Assembly: GCA_003255025.1 (NCBI GenBank)
Contig: QANY01000237.1
Location: 62,001 to 126,000 of the forward strand
Source: Datisca glomerata
Taxonomy: Eukaryota > Streptophyta > Magnoliopsida > Cucurbitales > Datiscaceae
DNA: 64,000 nt
Direction: 5' to 3'
In this document: piece after piece, positions 1-10,740 of the stretch
How positions within the stretch are numbered: the first letter of the stretch is position 1
How the letters are laid out: each line of letters opens with the position of its first letter
Program-made: the position numbers and the translations under genes
Notes under the pieces: generated by a model
The model's input: only the letters and a program-made list of their open reading frames with translations
Database searches by the model: none
What the model was told of the DNA's origin: nothing

Positions 1-585
1 AAAAGTGATATTGTTGATTTTGCAATCTTACCACGAATTTCATATATGTGAATCACGCAACTCCAACATAGTTGAATCACGGTCCCAACACTCGAAGTAT
101 TGTCCGGCCATTCAAACTCACTCATTTGTCATATCAAAGATCGTAAGTAATTAAGTCAAGTTTTGTATTCATTTCAGGATTAAGGTAATTATGAAAATAC
201 CTTTAAAATGTAACAATTAGATTTAGAGCTAGATAAACGGTTTTGCTCTAAACTAATTGATTACTAGTCTATTCAACATGTTCCGTAACATATCTAGGTC
301 AACCTTTGGTTTAACCTAACAGTCATAATTGGACTCGATTTCCTAGTCAATCCTAAGATTGGGAATAATATTCTGAATTATCTCAGAAGAGTTTATCTGG
401 AAGACCACTCAGTTTTTACTCTTTTTACATTGATAATAGTTCTAGGACTTAAGTAAATTATAAGCACACTTTAATTAAATGAAACTTTCATTTATTCATA
501 AAATTCAGTAACACATAAATGACAATAAATAACTGTTTACTCATAAGAAGTTATTACACCATACTTTATGGACATAAATCCAACA
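1..585 (-). mobile_element. Copia-type LTR, partial (continues left of window)
   Basis: Read on the minus strand, this stretch begins TGTTGGATTTATGTCC at 585, a start typical of plant Copia LTRs, and stays AT-rich and non-coding to the window edge. Immediately to its right (591 onward) is a Copia gag remnant in the opposite orientation, so this LTR seems to have inserted into an older element. The five bases next to the LTR start (586-590, acttt) would be one copy of the target-site duplication; the other copy lies outside the window or was not found. The inner end of the LTR was not located, so solo LTR and full element cannot be told apart. Confidence 0.4.
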
Positions 586-590
586 ACTTT

Positions 591-1178
591 CACTTGAGGA
601 ACTCATGAGATCATTGACGACTTGTGAAATGAAGAATATGGAAGAGGATGTGGACTACGTAAAAGGAGAAAATCTATTATATAAAGCCACATCAATTGAG
701 AGCATATAAAGGCGAAGATCGAATGCACTTCACAAAGAAGCTTCCAAAGCTGCTTCCAAAGCTGCTCACTAGGATATGATGCACTTCAAAGAAGAAACCC
801 AAGGAAAAGAGAAGTCCGACGGGAAATCAACATGAAAATGTACATATGTGTATATAATGGCACACGTAGACAATATTAGTAAGCTCAACCTTCATAATAA
901 TTTTGATTTTCAAGAAATCACATGAATATTTTTTAATTCTTTTTGAAAAATGAAAATTTTTTATTAAAAAAATGCATGCATTGAGGGGGGATTTTTCAAA
1001 AATTTATATGTTTAGTTCTTTTTTATGATTTCAAAAAGGGAGAAATATAATTAATTATAAAAGGGGGAGAATTTTGAAAATTTTAAAATTTTAAAATATT
1101 TTTGCATATGCGTATGAGAAGTTTATAGCTAATATTTTTTTACAATAAATTGTTTGTGGTCATAAAAAAGGGGGAGAT
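591..1178 (+). mobile_element. Copia internal remnant: gag fragment and polypurine tract
   Basis: The plus-strand frame starting near 594 reads SLEELMRSLTTCEMKN followed by about 20 more residues before a stop, resembling the middle of a Copia gag (UBN2-type) domain, which packages element RNA in the cytoplasm. Stops follow and no protease, integrase or reverse transcriptase is visible before the purine tract aaaaaagggggaga at 1164-1177. A second purine-rich stretch lies at 1051-1063. Gag and the polypurine tract are only 600 bases apart, so the polymerase region has been deleted or was never present. The purine tract directly precedes the LTR start at 1179, as expected for the plus-strand primer of a retrotransposon. 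Confidence 0.5.
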
Positions 1179-2505
1179 TGTTGACTCTAGTCACGTTGAT
1201 AATTTTGATGACGACAAGTAATAGGTGGACTAATATTTTAATGAAGTGTGTAAGCTCTAATTAATAAGAAAATAAGGTTGAAAACATTTAATCGTAAGTA
1301 TTTATGCAAAAAAAAAATAAAGGGCAATCAAAATCATAAATGGAGAGATACGCGCGACATATTATGAAGGGCACGAAGCATATCAAACGGACTCCAAATG
1401 ACTTAAATCAAAGTTGATTGATTTCAGAAATGCTTCAAGGAATTTAGAACCAGGCCGAACCGCTCACGAACCACAACGTCGAAGATCGAACCATATAGAA
1501 ATTGTGAAAAATGTCAAAGCTTAGTTCATCCCCGGTTCGTTATCTAAACCGGCTCATTTTTACAGGTCAATTCAATGATACCGGTGAGAAATCGGTGCAC
1601 CGATTTGGAACCATTCAGAGTGGTTCCCTGACTTGTGTAACCACTTTACACAAAATGTAATTAATTACCTAATTGTGCAAAACGATCAGACTAGTGGAGA
1701 AACAGGTGTGACTGGTTTGTCAATAAGGAAGACCTCCTTAATTGACGACCGGTCCGTCCTGTTCTCCAACCGGTCTCACCAGTTTTAATGGTGATTTTTC
1801 AACACTATATATACCCATGACATTCTCAATTTTAACACCTCTCCATTCTCTTCACTCCTCTCCGACGAAGTTCTGTTGTATTTTATACTTTGAGAGGCTT
1901 ATATTTTGAACAGAAATTTGAGATACTTTCTATAGAGAAGACAGTGCAAATTGAGAGCGAAAATTTGAGAGTTCTACTCTTTGAGAGAGTGAGAAATTTT
2001 GTAAGAGATTCAAAGATCTCGACCGACCTGCATTGTTAATGTCTGATTGGCACCATAAGCAAATAGGGTATGTAAAATGTTTGGTCTTTAAAGTTAAAAA
2101 TATTGTTTGGGAAAATCATTAAGGAGGGATTCTTAGAACATGGACGTAGGGATATATTTTTCTAAACCACGTAAAAATACTGTGTCAAATCTCTTTTTCC
2201 TACTCTCTTTAAATTTGCATGCACTTTACCTTTCGTATTAACTTACTTGCACATTTACTATTTCGCATCCCGCATCATTATTATTTTAATTACTTATTCT
2301 ATGCACTTAAGGTTCAACATATTATTTTTTTACATATTTTTTATTTATTACTAGATTTTTTATTTATATCAATTACTTTATTTCAAGCGATTTGTTTTTC
2401 AAATATTCAAATCTTTCTTTTATACTATTTTCTTTTAATAAAAGAGGTGTCATATCGATTCTACATTAATCATTATAAACTGTACCAACCAGCTATTTTA
2501 TCCTG
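1179..2505 (+). repeat. 3' LTR of a Copia (SIRE-like) element
   Basis: The LTR begins TGTTGACTCTAGTCACGTTG directly after the polypurine tract at 1164-1177. This start and the following text about a GATGACGACAAG motif are usual for SIRE/Maximus-type Copia LTRs. A TATA-like sequence (tatatatacc, near 1807) lies in the middle, followed by a pyrimidine-rich segment, consistent with an LTR promoter. A splice-like ccacgtaaaaat stretch occurs at 2168-2179, also common in this LTR class. The 3' end was not fixed: no second LTR is in the window, and no clear CA end with target duplication was found. An open frame at 2219-2506 lies inside it and is not considered a gene. Confidence 0.45.
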
Positions 2506-5500
2506 ATAAACAAAGATTTTTTTTTTCAATTGAATTATCAAAGATTTGAACTTTGTAAATTATTGTTGATGTACGATGAAAAGAGATAATCACATTAATC
2601 TCCTTATAATATTCAAATTTCTCAACTCACAAACGGCTAAAGTTTAAATATCTAGAATGTTTAACTTTTACATACTAAACCTTAACGGGAATAATGCATG
2701 CAGACGTATATGATGGGTCGTTTTGAACTGACAATGAAGAGTAGTAAGTTGTAGTTATTTGTGAGAAACTACTTATGACAAAAAGAGGTAAAGAAATCTT
2801 GGAAATAACTAAAAAGGTGAAATTTGGATTCCAGAGAATCCTACAAGAAATCACTCTTGGAATGCTAAAATTAAGTTTTACATATTAATGATGTTTAGGT
2901 TGTGGAATAAGTAAGAAATTTGACTTCATGATTATCTGTGATGTGATTCATTATAAAACGATCTATTTCACTATAAACACAAGTAAAATCACTCAATTTA
3001 CATAATATGGATAAACTATGTTTTACTCCTCCTACATCGATATCAGAGTTATCAATCATTCTTACATTGAGATAGAAATGTTGAAAATCTCACAATAGTT
3101 ACGGATTATGTTTGAGATGTGTATGTAAGATGAGACATAGACGAGGTATATTAATTCTAAAAAGGAGTTGCCTATAAGGTTGGACCTATGAGGGAAAACC
3201 CTAAGACATGTTGATTGAGGCAATGAATAATAATTTGGGTTGATTAGTGAGTTACGCATCTTATCAACGTAATAACCGTAAGAAAAAAATTAAAAGATCA
3301 TTCAAGTTTGAGATTAGATAGGATTCATACATATAGACAACCCATAAAGATTTTTTCCTATTTCTTTTTTACCTTTTGCGCCCTTATTTCTTCTTTTCCA
3401 AGTAATTGATAGAATTTAGATAAGTGTCAATGAGGAGAAATCAAGTCATGAGACGCATGTAAACTAGACTTTTCAGAATAAAAATATAAGAATACATAAA
3501 AGGAAGCATTTGTCTGTCTAAGAGTTTTCAAGGTTAATTCATCGTTTGATTGTCTGTTATGTGTGCCTGTTTGCATTGTGATTCTCAAAATTTAGGCAAT
3601 TTAATTTTTAAATGTTTACAAGGCATTATCCATTATTATCGCATTTTTATACCACATAACTTGTACGGTATAATAGTACTAAGATCAGGGCATATAGTTC
3701 AATTAATCATAAAGTAAGGATTTCATAATTTTTAGTATCAATTCCAAAAAAATAGCTAACTACGGTTAACCACACAAGAAGGTTAAAAGAGAAACTATTA
3801 GTAGTGATATAAAATGGCCTTTCGTGAACGCCTAGAATCCAACGTCCCTTTGTTTCTGGCGCCGCAATTGTCGATACCCCTGTCTGTCCCCATCACACTT
3901 CTCGTCAGTGCTCACATGGCCATTATAACATTGTTGGCTTAACCATGGTTGAGTAACTAACCACGGTTAACATGTACAGATTTTCAAACTTCAATGCACA
4001 AGCACCTCCCCCCACTAGTTGTCTTTATCTCAACCATTATTTAATAAGCAATTGAATATGTCTACTAAGCTCCAAAGTTAACTGAATTTTATTCTTAATC
4101 ATCAACTTAATTAATATATTCTTGTCCCATGTTGATGTGGGCTGGTAAGATAAGGTTTAAGGATGATGCATGTCACGCTTTCCCACTCAGAAAAATTTAA
4201 CCAGTATCATCAATGTTGTCATGTTGCATATGATTAAATGACATTATCTCATTTTCAACCAAATATTTATCAGAAATTAAAATAGTAACTATTAGTTCTC
4301 AATGTTATAAGTTTAGGAACATTATATCATGTTAATAAACATGTTTCATATTGTTTACCTATGAATTTTTCCCTAAAAATATATGTGACCAACACGTTAG
4401 TATTAATTATTATTCAAGGTCAACATATTTTGATATAGATAACACTTCTCTCCTGAGTTTGTCCAATAAAAAAATGTCATGTGTTATATCATTTTTTATT
4501 TAATGCGTAAAAAAATAAAACATGCCCTTTTTTACTGGGTCAACTCACCGGTCAGAAAGAACTCATCCCGAGTTGATCATGAGGAAATTATTATCATTTT
4601 GACATATGTCTAGTTTGGTGTTGGGTCTAAACAGCGGCCACCTGTTCGATATCAAACACTCAATCTTATGTCAAGACACAGATACAATCAAGTGACAAGC
4701 ATTTATGAAAAAGAAGAAGAAAATCAGAAACCATGAACATATATGGGAGACGAATAGTGTGTTTTAGCAAGGAAGAAGACAAATGTGGGTATTTTCAAAA
4801 GAGGAAAAAGGATACGCCCGCTCATCTGAAAGAACCATACTGCAACCATACAACTCTTATCCTAAGAATTTATGAATAGCTTTAGGCAACAATTACTATA
4901 CACATGACGAGGTAATCATTATGAGTAGTGTAGTTATCATCAATCTTGTAACCATTTACGTTTTTTGATTTTATACCCAAGGTTCATTTCAAAACTTTTC
5001 CTTTTACCTAACTCATTTCATTTTGTTTCTGCATTTAAGGTTAATTCGAGTCTACTTATACTGTCGTTTTCAAGTTATCATTTCAATATAAAAATTTACT
5101 TTACTTTCACAGCCGGTCTCTATCATTTTTTATTTTGAGTAACAATTCTTCTGAACTGAAAAATTTGAACTGTTATTTTGTATTTGAGTGAGAGCTAAAC
5201 TTTTGTATTATCACGCTTAGATGAAAACATTTTCAAGAAAGATGTACTACCAAAGCAAGTTATTGTTCCAGTTATCGCAAGCTATTTTGATTTTAATTTT
5301 AGTTGTTTATGACTTCATTTGACAATCAATCAAATGAGACGTGGTAGTTTAAGATTTTGCTATGTTTACTATAAGTTAAAAAATTTGTTGTAACTTTGTA
5401 CAAATAATTAGAAAGTTATTTAAATACATTTTAGTTATATTATACTAAAAGAGATTTGATGTGATTTTTTAACTATCTTTGATTAGAATTAGTGACGTTA

Positions 5501-5839
5501 GTCTAAAATTTAATAAAATTAATAATATTTAAAATATAACAAAAAAATTCTTCGAACCTCATTTAATAATATCTTTACGAATGGGTATATAATTAATTTT
5601 ATTTAGATAGTTCATTTTTTTGCTGCAATTAAATTATCTTCAAGAGAAAAATAAAGTTGCAAGCAAATTCTAAATTGTTATCTAATTAAAAAAAACTCTA
5701 ATCTAAAGTAATGAGATTGTTTTATTATAAAAAAGAATAGCGTGAATCAAATAAAATTTTTAGTAGCACAAAACAAACCCAAATTGTATTCAACTTCCGT
5801 ATAGAATCTTTGTAATGTATGACACTTGTTCTATTTGTG
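2506..5839. other. AT-rich intergenic DNA, no gene seen
   Basis: No gene, RNA gene or complete mobile element was recognised here. Short open frames (3062-3259 minus, 5725-5949 minus) have low-complexity translations with no family resemblance. Two imperfect direct copies of ctaac(t/c)acggttaac lie near 3755 and 3956 with about 200 bases between, which could mark a small repeat, but no terminal structure was found. Confidence 0.5.
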
Positions 5840-6050
5840 TCATTTTTTATAAAAATGATTAATTTCACATATACCCATTTAACTTTGACTGTTTTTAATG
5901 TCAACTCCTCAACTTTGAATTTTTTTTTTAATTTTCCTTTAACATTCATGAACTATCAAATAGACTCATCTGTTAGATTTTTCATCTTCTAACCGTTAAG
6001 TTCATCACGTGCTAAAATTTAGACAAATCTGCCCTTCCCTAAGCTTCTGT
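5840..6050 (+). repeat. Left arm of a ~200-bp inverted repeat
   Basis: This segment (motifs ctcctcaactttga, gaactatcaaatagac, gttagatttttcatcttct, caaatctgcccttccc) matches the reverse complement of 11195-11398 over about 200 bases with scattered mismatches. The two arms face each other around a block with a PPR gene fragment. This arrangement fits terminal inverted repeats of a Mutator-like or other TIR transposon that captured gene sequence, though no transposase or target-site duplication was identified. Confidence 0.55.
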
Positions 6051-6079
6051 AAATCAATCCACTACAAGCCTTATTAATA

Positions 6080-6288
6080 TGCATTCCAAGTGTAACCAAA
6101 TGGAAGATGATGTTTTTGTTATTAATGACTCGTATGGTAACCTTAAGGTGTTTGCTTATAATGCAATGATTACTAGGGTTTTCGCAAATCAGCTTGCTGC
6201 TGATGGATTTAAGTTTTATTAAATGATGAGGTGGGTGAGTGCAGTTCCTGATAAATTCACTTTCCCATGGGTAATTAGAGCTTATTGT
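6080..6288 (+). pseudogene. PPR protein pseudogene, first part
   Basis: Plus-strand translation contains VFAYNAMITRVFANQLAADG and, after a stop, PDKFTFPWVIRAYC. These match pentatricopeptide repeats, 35-residue helical hairpins that bind organelle RNA in plants (family knowledge). The frame carries an in-frame TAA (near 6220) and lacks a convincing start. It stops abruptly at 6288 where a Copia element begins; the reading resumes at 9580 with EVIEVSKIHGLLFKLALSLD, so the two parts join in sense across the insertion. The first part keeps an F-helix and the conserved P-D-x-F-T-F pattern. It lies just inside the left arm of the inverted repeat. Non-functional in its present state. Confidence 0.65.
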
Positions 6289-6491
6289 CCATGCGAAAAT
6301 GTATTCTTTACACCTAATTGATGTAAAGGCCAAGAAAATTGTGCAGCTATAGAAAATAAAGTTCTTACAATGGTAGATTTTACAACAGGGATGAAAGTTT
6401 CACCATAATCTATGCCAGGTTGATGGTGAAACCCTTGGGCCACCAAACTATCTTTATACCTTGATATAGAACCATCAAGGTTGTGCTTCAA
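6289..6491 (-). pseudogene. Copia reverse transcriptase, N-terminal fragment
   Basis: Minus-strand frame reads KHNLDGSISRYKDSLVAQGF, then the conserved GIDYGETFIPVVK and ends near GVKNTFSHGQ. This is the beginning of the RVT_2 domain (Copia reverse transcriptase), where the pattern K-A-R-L-V-A-x-G-F and D-x-x-x-A-F-L-H-G are standard; here several positions have changed. The polymerase active site (YxDD) would lie further downstream and is absent because the element is cut off at 6289. Confidence 0.8.
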
Positions 6492-6706
6492 CCTGTAAAC
6501 TCATTTACAGCTAACTATATTCTTATTAGGATGTAAGGGAGTAAGAGACCATGTACCTTGTCTTTGTAATGCATTAAATTCATCTATCATTGATGTTCTC
6601 CAGTTAAGAGACTTAGATGCAGTAGTAAAGGATGTTGGTTCAATTTCATTTCTGCCAAGATTAACAGCCTATGAAGTGGCAAGGTGGACCCTTTTCTTGC
6701 TAATAC

Positions 6707-7006
6707 CTAACTTTGATCGGTCTGCATGTGATGGGTATTATTAGGTTGAGTGATAGAAGAAGTAGAATGAGCTGCAACACTGTTAGAAGAAGAAGGGAGA
6801 CTGACAGAAGCATTGGAAGTGTCATGGAATGGGGGTAAATCTATGGAAATGGAGTTTATAGGTATTTGATTTTCAGTTAAACTAGTTGAAGATGATGTAG
6901 AAGGAGTTGAAGTGGAAGAGATAGGATTGGTAGGTAGAGGTGCAGGCAAAGAGGATTCAAAGAGAGGTGAGGAAGGAGTAATGGAGCTAGTTTGGATAGT
7001 AGTCAT
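6707..7006 (-). pseudogene. Copia polyprotein linker, Ser/Thr/Pro-rich
   Basis: Minus-strand frame of about 99 residues rich in Ser, Thr and Pro, located between integrase and reverse transcriptase. In plant Copia polyproteins this region is a low-complexity linker with no catalytic role. Its position between the two recognised domains is the main reason for the call. Confidence 0.6.
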
Positions 7007-7341
7007 GCTAGGAGCAGGTATATCAGTTGCAAGATTCTTAAAAGGAAAGCTGTTTTCATAAAAAAGAACATATCTACTAACAACTATCTTATTAGTAAAT
7101 GATTATAGCATATACACCCCTTAGAATGAAGAGCATAACCAAGAAAAATATGCAAGGCAGATCTAGGTTGAAGTTTATGAGAATTATAAGGCTTAAGTAA
7201 AGGAAAACAAGCACAACCAAAAACCTTTAACATGGAGTAATCTGGTAGCTTACCAAATAGACATTCAAAATGAGATTTATGTTGTAAAGTAAGTGTATGC
7301 TATCTATAAATAATATAAACAGCAGTACAAAATGCATGATA

Positions 7342-7800
7342 TCAGAAATGCAAAGGAACAGAAGCATTTATCATAAGACTTAGAGCAGCATCAATAATAT
7401 GCATATGTTTTCTTTTAACCACCCAATTTTGCTTAGGGGTATATGGGTAAGAAATTTGATGTTTTATGCCTTTAGAAGAGAATGAGGTAGCGAAGTTCCT
7501 GTTTTTAAACTCCTCTCCCCCATCAAACCTAAAAACTTCAATTTTAGCATTTAACAGATTTTCAACATAAGGTATAAACTTTTGCATAACATAAAAAACC
7601 TCAGATTTTTGCACAAGAGGAAATAACCAAGTATGTCTAATGGTATTATCTAAAAATGAAATATAATATTTGAAACCTTCAAATGATGTTGTGGGAGCAG
7701 TGCCCCAAACATCACTGTGAAGAAGTTCAAGAGGAGAAACAATAAAAGAGTGAGACAATGAGAAAGGGAACTTTGTCATTTTCCCATTTATGCAACTAAA
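7342..7800 (-). pseudogene. Copia integrase core fragment
   Basis: Minus-strand frame holds LELLHSDVWGTAPTTSFEGF, YYISFLDNTIRHTWLFPL and later RFDGGEEFKN and KQNWVVKRKH. These correspond to the rve (DDE) integrase core: the first catalytic Asp is in HSDVWG, the second in the position of R-x-D-x-G-x-E-F, and the third catalytic Glu (expected in the motif around N-x-x-x-E-R-K) appears changed to Val (VVKRKH). Integrase normally joins the cDNA to host DNA in the nucleus. The missing glutamate and frame breaks argue against activity. Confidence 0.85.
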
Positions 7801-8324
7801 TCACATACAAGATTTAGAAGATATAAAAGATATATGAGCCTTATTCAAAATAATTTTCAACATTGCATTAGAGGGATGTCCTAATCTAGTATACCATAAG
7901 ATATTAGAAATTGTACTGCCAAGGTAAGCAACAAGGATGCTTGATTATTGTTCCTTAGAAATTTGTTCCTGAACAGAAGAAGACAGAGGGCATAGCCCAT
8001 TCTCACTGGGTCCTATGAAGAGAATTCTCCATGTTGCTTTGTCCTAGATACAAACTGGTCAGTATCAAATATAAAGAAACAAGTATTATCTTTGCAAAAC
8101 TTATGAACATATAGTAAATTTGCAACAAGTTTAGGTACACAAAGAAGATGCTTAAGTAAGAATTTATGATTATTAGCAAGAATTTGACCATAACCTGAAT
8201 TTGTGATGTCCAGTGGTTCCCCATTATTTATAGTGACGAAATCTCACCATTTTATTACTCAGAAGATGTTAGGTTGGAGAGCTCAGAGGTGAGATGAGTA
8301 TCCAGTGTCTGAGAGCCAAGAAAC

Positions 8325-8993
8325 TTACTTTGTGTTGTCTTGATTGGTGCCTGAGAAAGTGGCAGCCATGGCGGCAAGTTTGGTTGGGGGATGCCTCCCT
8401 TGATAGGTATAATTCATTCTATGAAAACAGTTTATGGCAATATGGCCAAATTTATTACAAATTTGGCACTGGCGTATTTGATCAATATAGTTCTGAGTGG
8501 TATTTTGAGAAGAAAAGTGTGAAGTGGAAATATTAGGGTTGGACAGCAAACTTGGACCAGGATTACCTCTACCTCTATTAGCACTGTTTCTGCTAGTATT
8601 TTGATTTCCATTACCACGAAATGGCTTGTTGCCTCTACCTCTGTTAGAGAAGCCACCACTAACGTGGTTAACAACCATTGCCATGGTTTGAAGTTGAGCA
8701 TTTTGTTTCTTAGTCTGGTCATTTAAAGATGGTTCTTCTACTTTCAAAAGCACATGAAGCTCTTCTAGGTGAATGGGCTCGGATCTTGTTCTAATAGATG
8801 TCTTGAAAGGTCCATATTCTGAGGAAAGACCATTTAGAATGTAGAGGAGAATGTCTTCATCCTCGATGATCACAGAGACAGCCAAGAGTTTGTCTTTGGC
8901 TTTCTTAATTCTTTGAACATAGTCATCTACAGATTCATTGCCTTTCTTTGAGATGGATTCAGTACGTATTTCAGATGAAGGATATTTGATCAA
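8325..8993 (-). pseudogene. Copia gag, C-terminal part with CCHC zinc knuckle
   Basis: A 222-residue minus-strand frame. It includes RIKKAKDKLLAVSVIIEDED and ILNGLSSEYGPFKTSIRTR, the usual gag_Copia/UBN2 pattern, then an Asn/Gly/Arg-rich stretch (NRGRGNKPFRGNGNQNTSRN) and a zinc knuckle CQICNKFGHIAINC (C-x2-C-x4-H-x4-C, all ligands kept). Gag forms the cytoplasmic particle and binds the element RNA. The N-terminal part lies in another frame at 9099-9362, so a frame break near 9000-9100 interrupts the gene. Confidence 0.85.
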
Positions 8994-9098
8994 GTCAAAG
9001 AAGAGTACCTTCTTTCAATGAAGACTAAACTCCTTGGAAAGTCTTGCAACCCATAACACAAGAGAGAGTAGTCTAAGATAACATGGTGTTAATCAGCG

Positions 9099-9362
9099 TC
9101 ATAAGTGTGCTTGATCTTGAGCGATCAAAGCCTGGTATTTTGGATCAATTTTGTCTGTAGATTCACCTTTCTCATTTTCTAGAAGTTTGCATGGACAGGG
9201 ATGAGACTCATCTACAAATTTGAAGAATGCATGAGCCTTAAGAATGGCAGAAATTTGGTATCGCCATAGAACATAGTTCATCGAATCTAATGTGACAGAG
9301 ATTATATTACATATATTAGAAAGAAGGAAGATTGAAGAACGGGGATTTTCCATGAGGGACAT
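9099..9362 (-). pseudogene. Copia gag, N-terminal part
   Basis: Minus-strand frame starts at an ATG at 9362 and reads MSLMENPRSSIFLLSNICNI followed by VTLDSMNYVLWRYQISAILK, the typical opening of a Copia gag (L-x-x-x-N-Y-x-x-W). The start lies 12 bases downstream (minus strand) of the primer binding site at 9374-9386, the expected distance. It runs into the rest of gag after a frame break. Confidence 0.75.
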
Positions 9363-9373
9363 GTGTCCTTTAT

Positions 9374-9386
9374 GGCTCTGATACCA
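9374..9386 (-). other. Copia primer binding site (initiator Met tRNA)
   Basis: The minus strand reads TGGTATCAGAGCC immediately inside the LTR. This is the standard sequence complementary to the 3' end of plant initiator methionine tRNA used to prime retrotransposon cDNA. It fixes the inner edge of the LTR and the element's orientation. Confidence 0.9.
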
Positions 9387-9574
9387 TGAAAGTTTTTGGA
9401 GAAGCTTGAGGAAGAAGAAGATGAAAGTAAGAAACCAAACAGTACATAAACTATATACTGGAGATAGTTACAATCAAAATAAAAGCTAACTAATACTTAC
9501 AAAAGGATAAGAAGATGGTTATCATGCACGTGATAAAAGCATGATAAGCGTAACTAATATTAAGACAGTTAACA
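9387..9574 (-). repeat. Copia 5' LTR, 188 bp
   Basis: On the minus strand the LTR starts TGTTAACTGTC at 9574 and ends CTTTCA at 9387, directly next to the primer binding site. The TG...CA ends fit an LTR; 188 bp is at the short end for Copia. No partner LTR is present at the other end. Confidence 0.75.
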
Positions 9575-9845
9575 GTTGTGAGGTTATTGAGGTTAGTAAG
9601 ATTCATGGCTTGTTGTTTAAATTGGCGTTGTCGTTAGATGTTTTTGTGGTAGTGCTTTATGTAATACTTACTTGAAATTTGGGTTGATGGAGGAGGCACT
9701 AAAATTGTTCAACGAAATGCATATTAGAGATGTAGTGCTTTGGAATGCAATGGTTAATGGGTATGCACAGATTGGACAATTTGATGAGGCATTAGGGGTT
9801 TTCAGAAGGTTGATTGAAGAAGGGGTTTCCCTTATTCGATTTACG
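9575..9845 (+). pseudogene. PPR protein pseudogene, second part
   Basis: This is the continuation of the PPR sequence that stops at 6288. The plus strand reads EVIEVSKIHGLLFKLALSLD, then shifts frame near 9660 into KFGLMEEALKLFNEMHIRDV followed by VLWNAMVNGYAQIGQFDEAL, two clear PPR hairpins (x-D-V-x-x-W-N-A-M-x-x-G-Y-x-x-x-G). The pattern of alternating repeat lengths is that of PLS-class PPR proteins, which mostly act in organelle RNA editing. Homology fades after about 9845. The frameshift, in-frame stops and Copia insertion make it a pseudogene; its small size suggests a captured fragment and not a whole gene. Confidence 0.75.
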
Positions 9846-10080
9846 ACTATGGTTCACTTACCTGAGCATATACTTTCACTCTAAATCAAATTAGGGTTTT
9901 GACGACTAAATATTGACGAAGGACAAGAACCAGAAAATAGCTGTGTATAATCGGTTTGTAAGACTGAATTCTTCAAGAATGACCCCGATAAGAAATTCAA
10001 ACTAAACGATATGGTATTGGATAAGATTCACTTCCTCGCAAGAACATGGGATTCATTCCTGTTGGTTGGTGTTCTCGTAA

Positions 10081-10493
10081 TGTAAAGGATTTTTCGGTAT
10101 TGGGAACCCTTACGAATGAATAATAAAAATAATTGTAAAGAGAAAAGTGAGGGAATGAAGACACCATGATTTACGTAGAAAACCCTTAAATAGAAGAAAA
10201 ACCACAATCAGACTATCGATATTCACTTGTGTAAAGAATTTTACATAGTTGATGATGAGAGAAGAGGAAAAAGGCAATGCACTTAGTAAAGGTTTTCTTG
10301 GCTTGCCTCTCCTTTTCTTTTTCCATTAGCCTGTACTTATAGGCCTTATAATAATAATGATAAAGATAAAGGGGGATGATCACACCCCCTATATTTTCAA
10401 CTGATAGGATCTTCTTCAGGTTTGGGCTCTCATGCTTAGCTACCAATTTAATCACAGTCACTTTATGTTTTTTCTGTGGTTCTGGGCCCAACA
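10081..10493 (-). repeat. Possible solo LTR
   Basis: The minus strand begins TGTTGGGCCCAGAACCACAG at 10493, a start seen in many plant LTRs, and contains a GTACAGG-type TATA region, a ctacgtaaatcatggtgtc stretch and a possible CA end at 10081. No element coding region or primer site lies next to it and no target duplication was found, so this is a tentative call. Open frames here (10213-10491 minus) look fortuitous. Confidence 0.35.
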
Positions 10494-10613
10494 GTTATAA
10501 CCACTTGGTGGCCTACCAATCTATCTTTTCCAGGTTACTTCAGCTTACCTAATCAATTATGGCCACTTGATTGTCGGTCTAAACCTATTTTCCCGTTCTA
10601 CTGGTTCTTTTCT

Positions 10614-10740
10614 ATTCTCGAAGTGATAGTCCCCCATTCTGAAAGTGATGGTCCCTCGTTCTTGAAGTGATAGAACCTTCGTTCTTGAAGTGATGGTTCC
10701 CCATTCTAGAAGTGATGGTTCCCCATTCTGGAAGTGGTAG
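10614..10740 (+). repeat. 22-bp tandem repeat, about six units
   Basis: Units follow the pattern tct-gaagtgatggttccccat with small changes (for example tctagaagtgatggttcccc at 10703-10722). About six copies are arranged head to tail. No coding role is apparent although overlapping open frames exist on both strands because the unit lacks stop codons in some frames. Confidence 0.75.

Larger units (their letters stand above)
6289..9574 (-). mobile_element. Copia retrotransposon, 3'-truncated, one LTR left
   Basis: The element runs on the minus strand from an LTR at 9574 through gag, GAG-pre-integrase, integrase core and a Ser/Thr-rich linker into the start of the reverse transcriptase, then stops at 6289. 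RNase H, polypurine tract and 3' LTR are missing. The right edge abuts gttgt (9575-9579) and the left edge abuts attgt (6284-6288), a one-mismatch candidate for the 5-bp target duplication. Both edges sit in a PPR pseudogene whose reading continues across the gap. Several frame breaks show that the element is dead. Its domain order (integrase before reverse transcriptase) defines Copia over Gypsy. Confidence 0.85.

Noticed and set aside
2219..2506. 95-residue open frame, plus strand
   Set aside because: Phe/Leu/Tyr-rich translation of AT-rich DNA inside an LTR; no family resemblance.
3755..3971. Two copies of ctaac(t/c)acggttaac 200 bases apart
   Set aside because: Could be a repeat or a miniature element, but no inverted ends or target duplication support it.
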